In this document: piece after piece, positions 6,531 to 7,083 of the stretch
Numbering within the stretch: the stretch's first letter is position 1
Layout of the letters: each line of letters opens with the position of its first letter
NCBI GenBank assembly: GCA_028281205.1
Contig: JANQKJ010000089.1
Location: 1-7,083 of the forward strand
Origin: Gammaproteobacteria bacterium
GTDB lineage: Bacteria > Pseudomonadota > Gammaproteobacteria > UBA4575
Direction: 5' to 3'
Length of the DNA stretch: 7,083 nucleotides
Program-made: the position numbers and the translations under genes
Notes under the pieces: model-generated
Told to the model about the DNA's origin: nothing
The model's database searches: none
Seen by the model: only the letters and a program-made list of their open reading frames with translations

Positions 6531-6914
6531 TTACATTGGCTTGTAAAAAGCAGGGTTCATAATTGCAGCCGTCCAGTTAAAGTAAAATTGTGGGTTCATG
6601 AAAACCATCATGGTACCCATCATTTTGTTTGGATTACTGACTTTGGTCATCCAGGCAGCCCACTGTTCAGGGTTTGATGCGCATGACAGCATGATTTGCA
6701 TTGTTTCTGGCTGGCTCATAACAGACATGAATTGTTTAAATTTGACAGGGTTGGCCATAGTTTGTGCCATTATTTCTGGATCATATAATTCAGCCCGAAC
6801 GCTACACTGGTATGAAGAAGATTCATACCAGTTATTAGTAGCTTCAGCGTATGCGGCTGATGACATGAGATATGCGCCCAACAATATTAAAAGTCCTGGT
6901 TTTAAAAGATTCAC
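6531..6914 (-). CDS. Small exported Met-rich protein with five 13-residue tandem repeats, family not recognised
   Basis: Protein of 127 residues starting at GTG. GGAGG (complement of 6921-6925) lies 6 bases before this codon, and the ATG just upstream is out of frame, so GTG is the best start. A Sec signal peptide ends in A-Y-A23. The mature part has a short N-terminal stretch with C37. From V57 to P121 it consists of five contiguous units of exactly 13 residues, ending SQP, SNP, SNP, MNP and MNP, with a shortened unit before (47-56, ending ANP) and a partial one after (122-127). Unit position 3 is aromatic or Met, and positions 6-7 and 10 are mostly hydrophobic. Methionine is very abundant, and there are only two cysteines after the signal (C37, C78), which could form a disulfide in the periplasm. 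The function is unknown. The cupin gene follows 83 bases downstream on the same strand. Confidence 0.8.
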   Translation of the reverse strand: MNLLKPGLLILLGAYLMSSAAYAEATNNWYESSSYQCSVRAELYDPEIMAQTMANPVKFKQFMSVMSQPETMQIMLSCASNPEQWAAWMTKVSNPNKMMGTMMVFMNPQFYFNWTAAIMNPAFYKPM

Positions 6915-6948
6915 TTCCTTCCTCCATGTGAAAGTAGTCTGTACTATA
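6915..6948 (-). promoter_or_regulatory. Leader of the repeat-protein gene: ribosome binding site and candidate -10
   Basis: GGAGGAAGGAA (complement of 6915-6925) directly precedes the GTG start and is a strong ribosome binding site. A TATAGT (complement of 6943-6948) could be a -10 element, giving a leader of about 21 bases. No matching -35 was found at normal spacing, so the promoter part is weak. Confidence 0.45.
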
Positions 6949-7083
6949 ACGTGAATAGAGGCTTTGCACTTGTTTTATTTTGACAAGGTCATTAATTGTT
7001 AATTTTCACTTATAAAGACAACATAAAACATACTTTAGTCTATCTTGGCCGACGTCTTGCGACTGCATGGTTACTTGCGTCAA

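Noticed and set aside
6598..6954. Plus-strand open frame of 118 codons opposite the repeat protein
   Set aside because: It has no ribosome binding site, while the minus-strand frame has a strong one, a clear signal peptide and regular 13-residue repeats. The repetitive minus-strand codons explain the opposite open frame.
6980..7016. TTGACA (6980-6985) with TATAAA (7011-7016) as a plus-strand promoter
   Set aside because: The spacing is 25 bases, far from the 16-18 needed, and no plus-strand gene is evident downstream in the window.

Overview
The window is a compact stretch of a bacterial chromosome, most likely from a gammaproteobacterium. The evidence is a YgiM-type SH3/anchor protein whose C-terminus resembles the enterobacterial one, a DinB tail of the usual proteobacterial form, a TraB/GumN-family protein, Shine-Dalgarno-led genes and moderately AT-rich DNA. 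The species cannot be named from this sequence. No tRNA, rRNA, insertion sequence, CRISPR array or phage gene was seen.

Layout: (1) 1-687, the 3' part of dinB (DNA polymerase IV), cut by the window edge. (2) 847-4283, a two-gene operon with 1-base overlap. It encodes a cytoplasmic bis-MGD molybdenum/tungsten oxidoreductase and a flavin/NAD(P)H reductase with two [4Fe-4S] cysteine motifs fused at its C-terminus. A three-fold ATACT motif lies upstream and a perfect 17-bp rho-independent terminator (4317-4354) closes it. (3) 4411-5945, two envelope genes 11 bases apart: an exported TraB/GumN-family protein and a YgiM-like SH3/coiled-coil/membrane-anchor protein. (4) 5946-6099, a convergent intergenic region with short inverted and direct repeats. 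(5) 6100-6914 on the minus strand: a DUF861-type cupin and, upstream of it, a small exported Met-rich protein built from 13-residue repeats. (6) 6915-7083, the leader of that last gene and an unassigned edge.

The most interesting unit is the molybdoenzyme/reductase pair. The reductase probably passes electrons between NAD(P)H, FAD and two [4Fe-4S] clusters to or from the [4Fe-4S] cluster and Mo/W centre of the large subunit, forming a soluble NAD(P)H-linked redox enzyme. By-eye comparison argues against ordinary formate dehydrogenase: the residue after the presumed metal-ligand Cys is Ile, not His. The substrate is unknown. The second item is the small secreted repeat protein, with five in-phase 13-residue units ending in Asn/Gln-Pro; I do not recognise its family.
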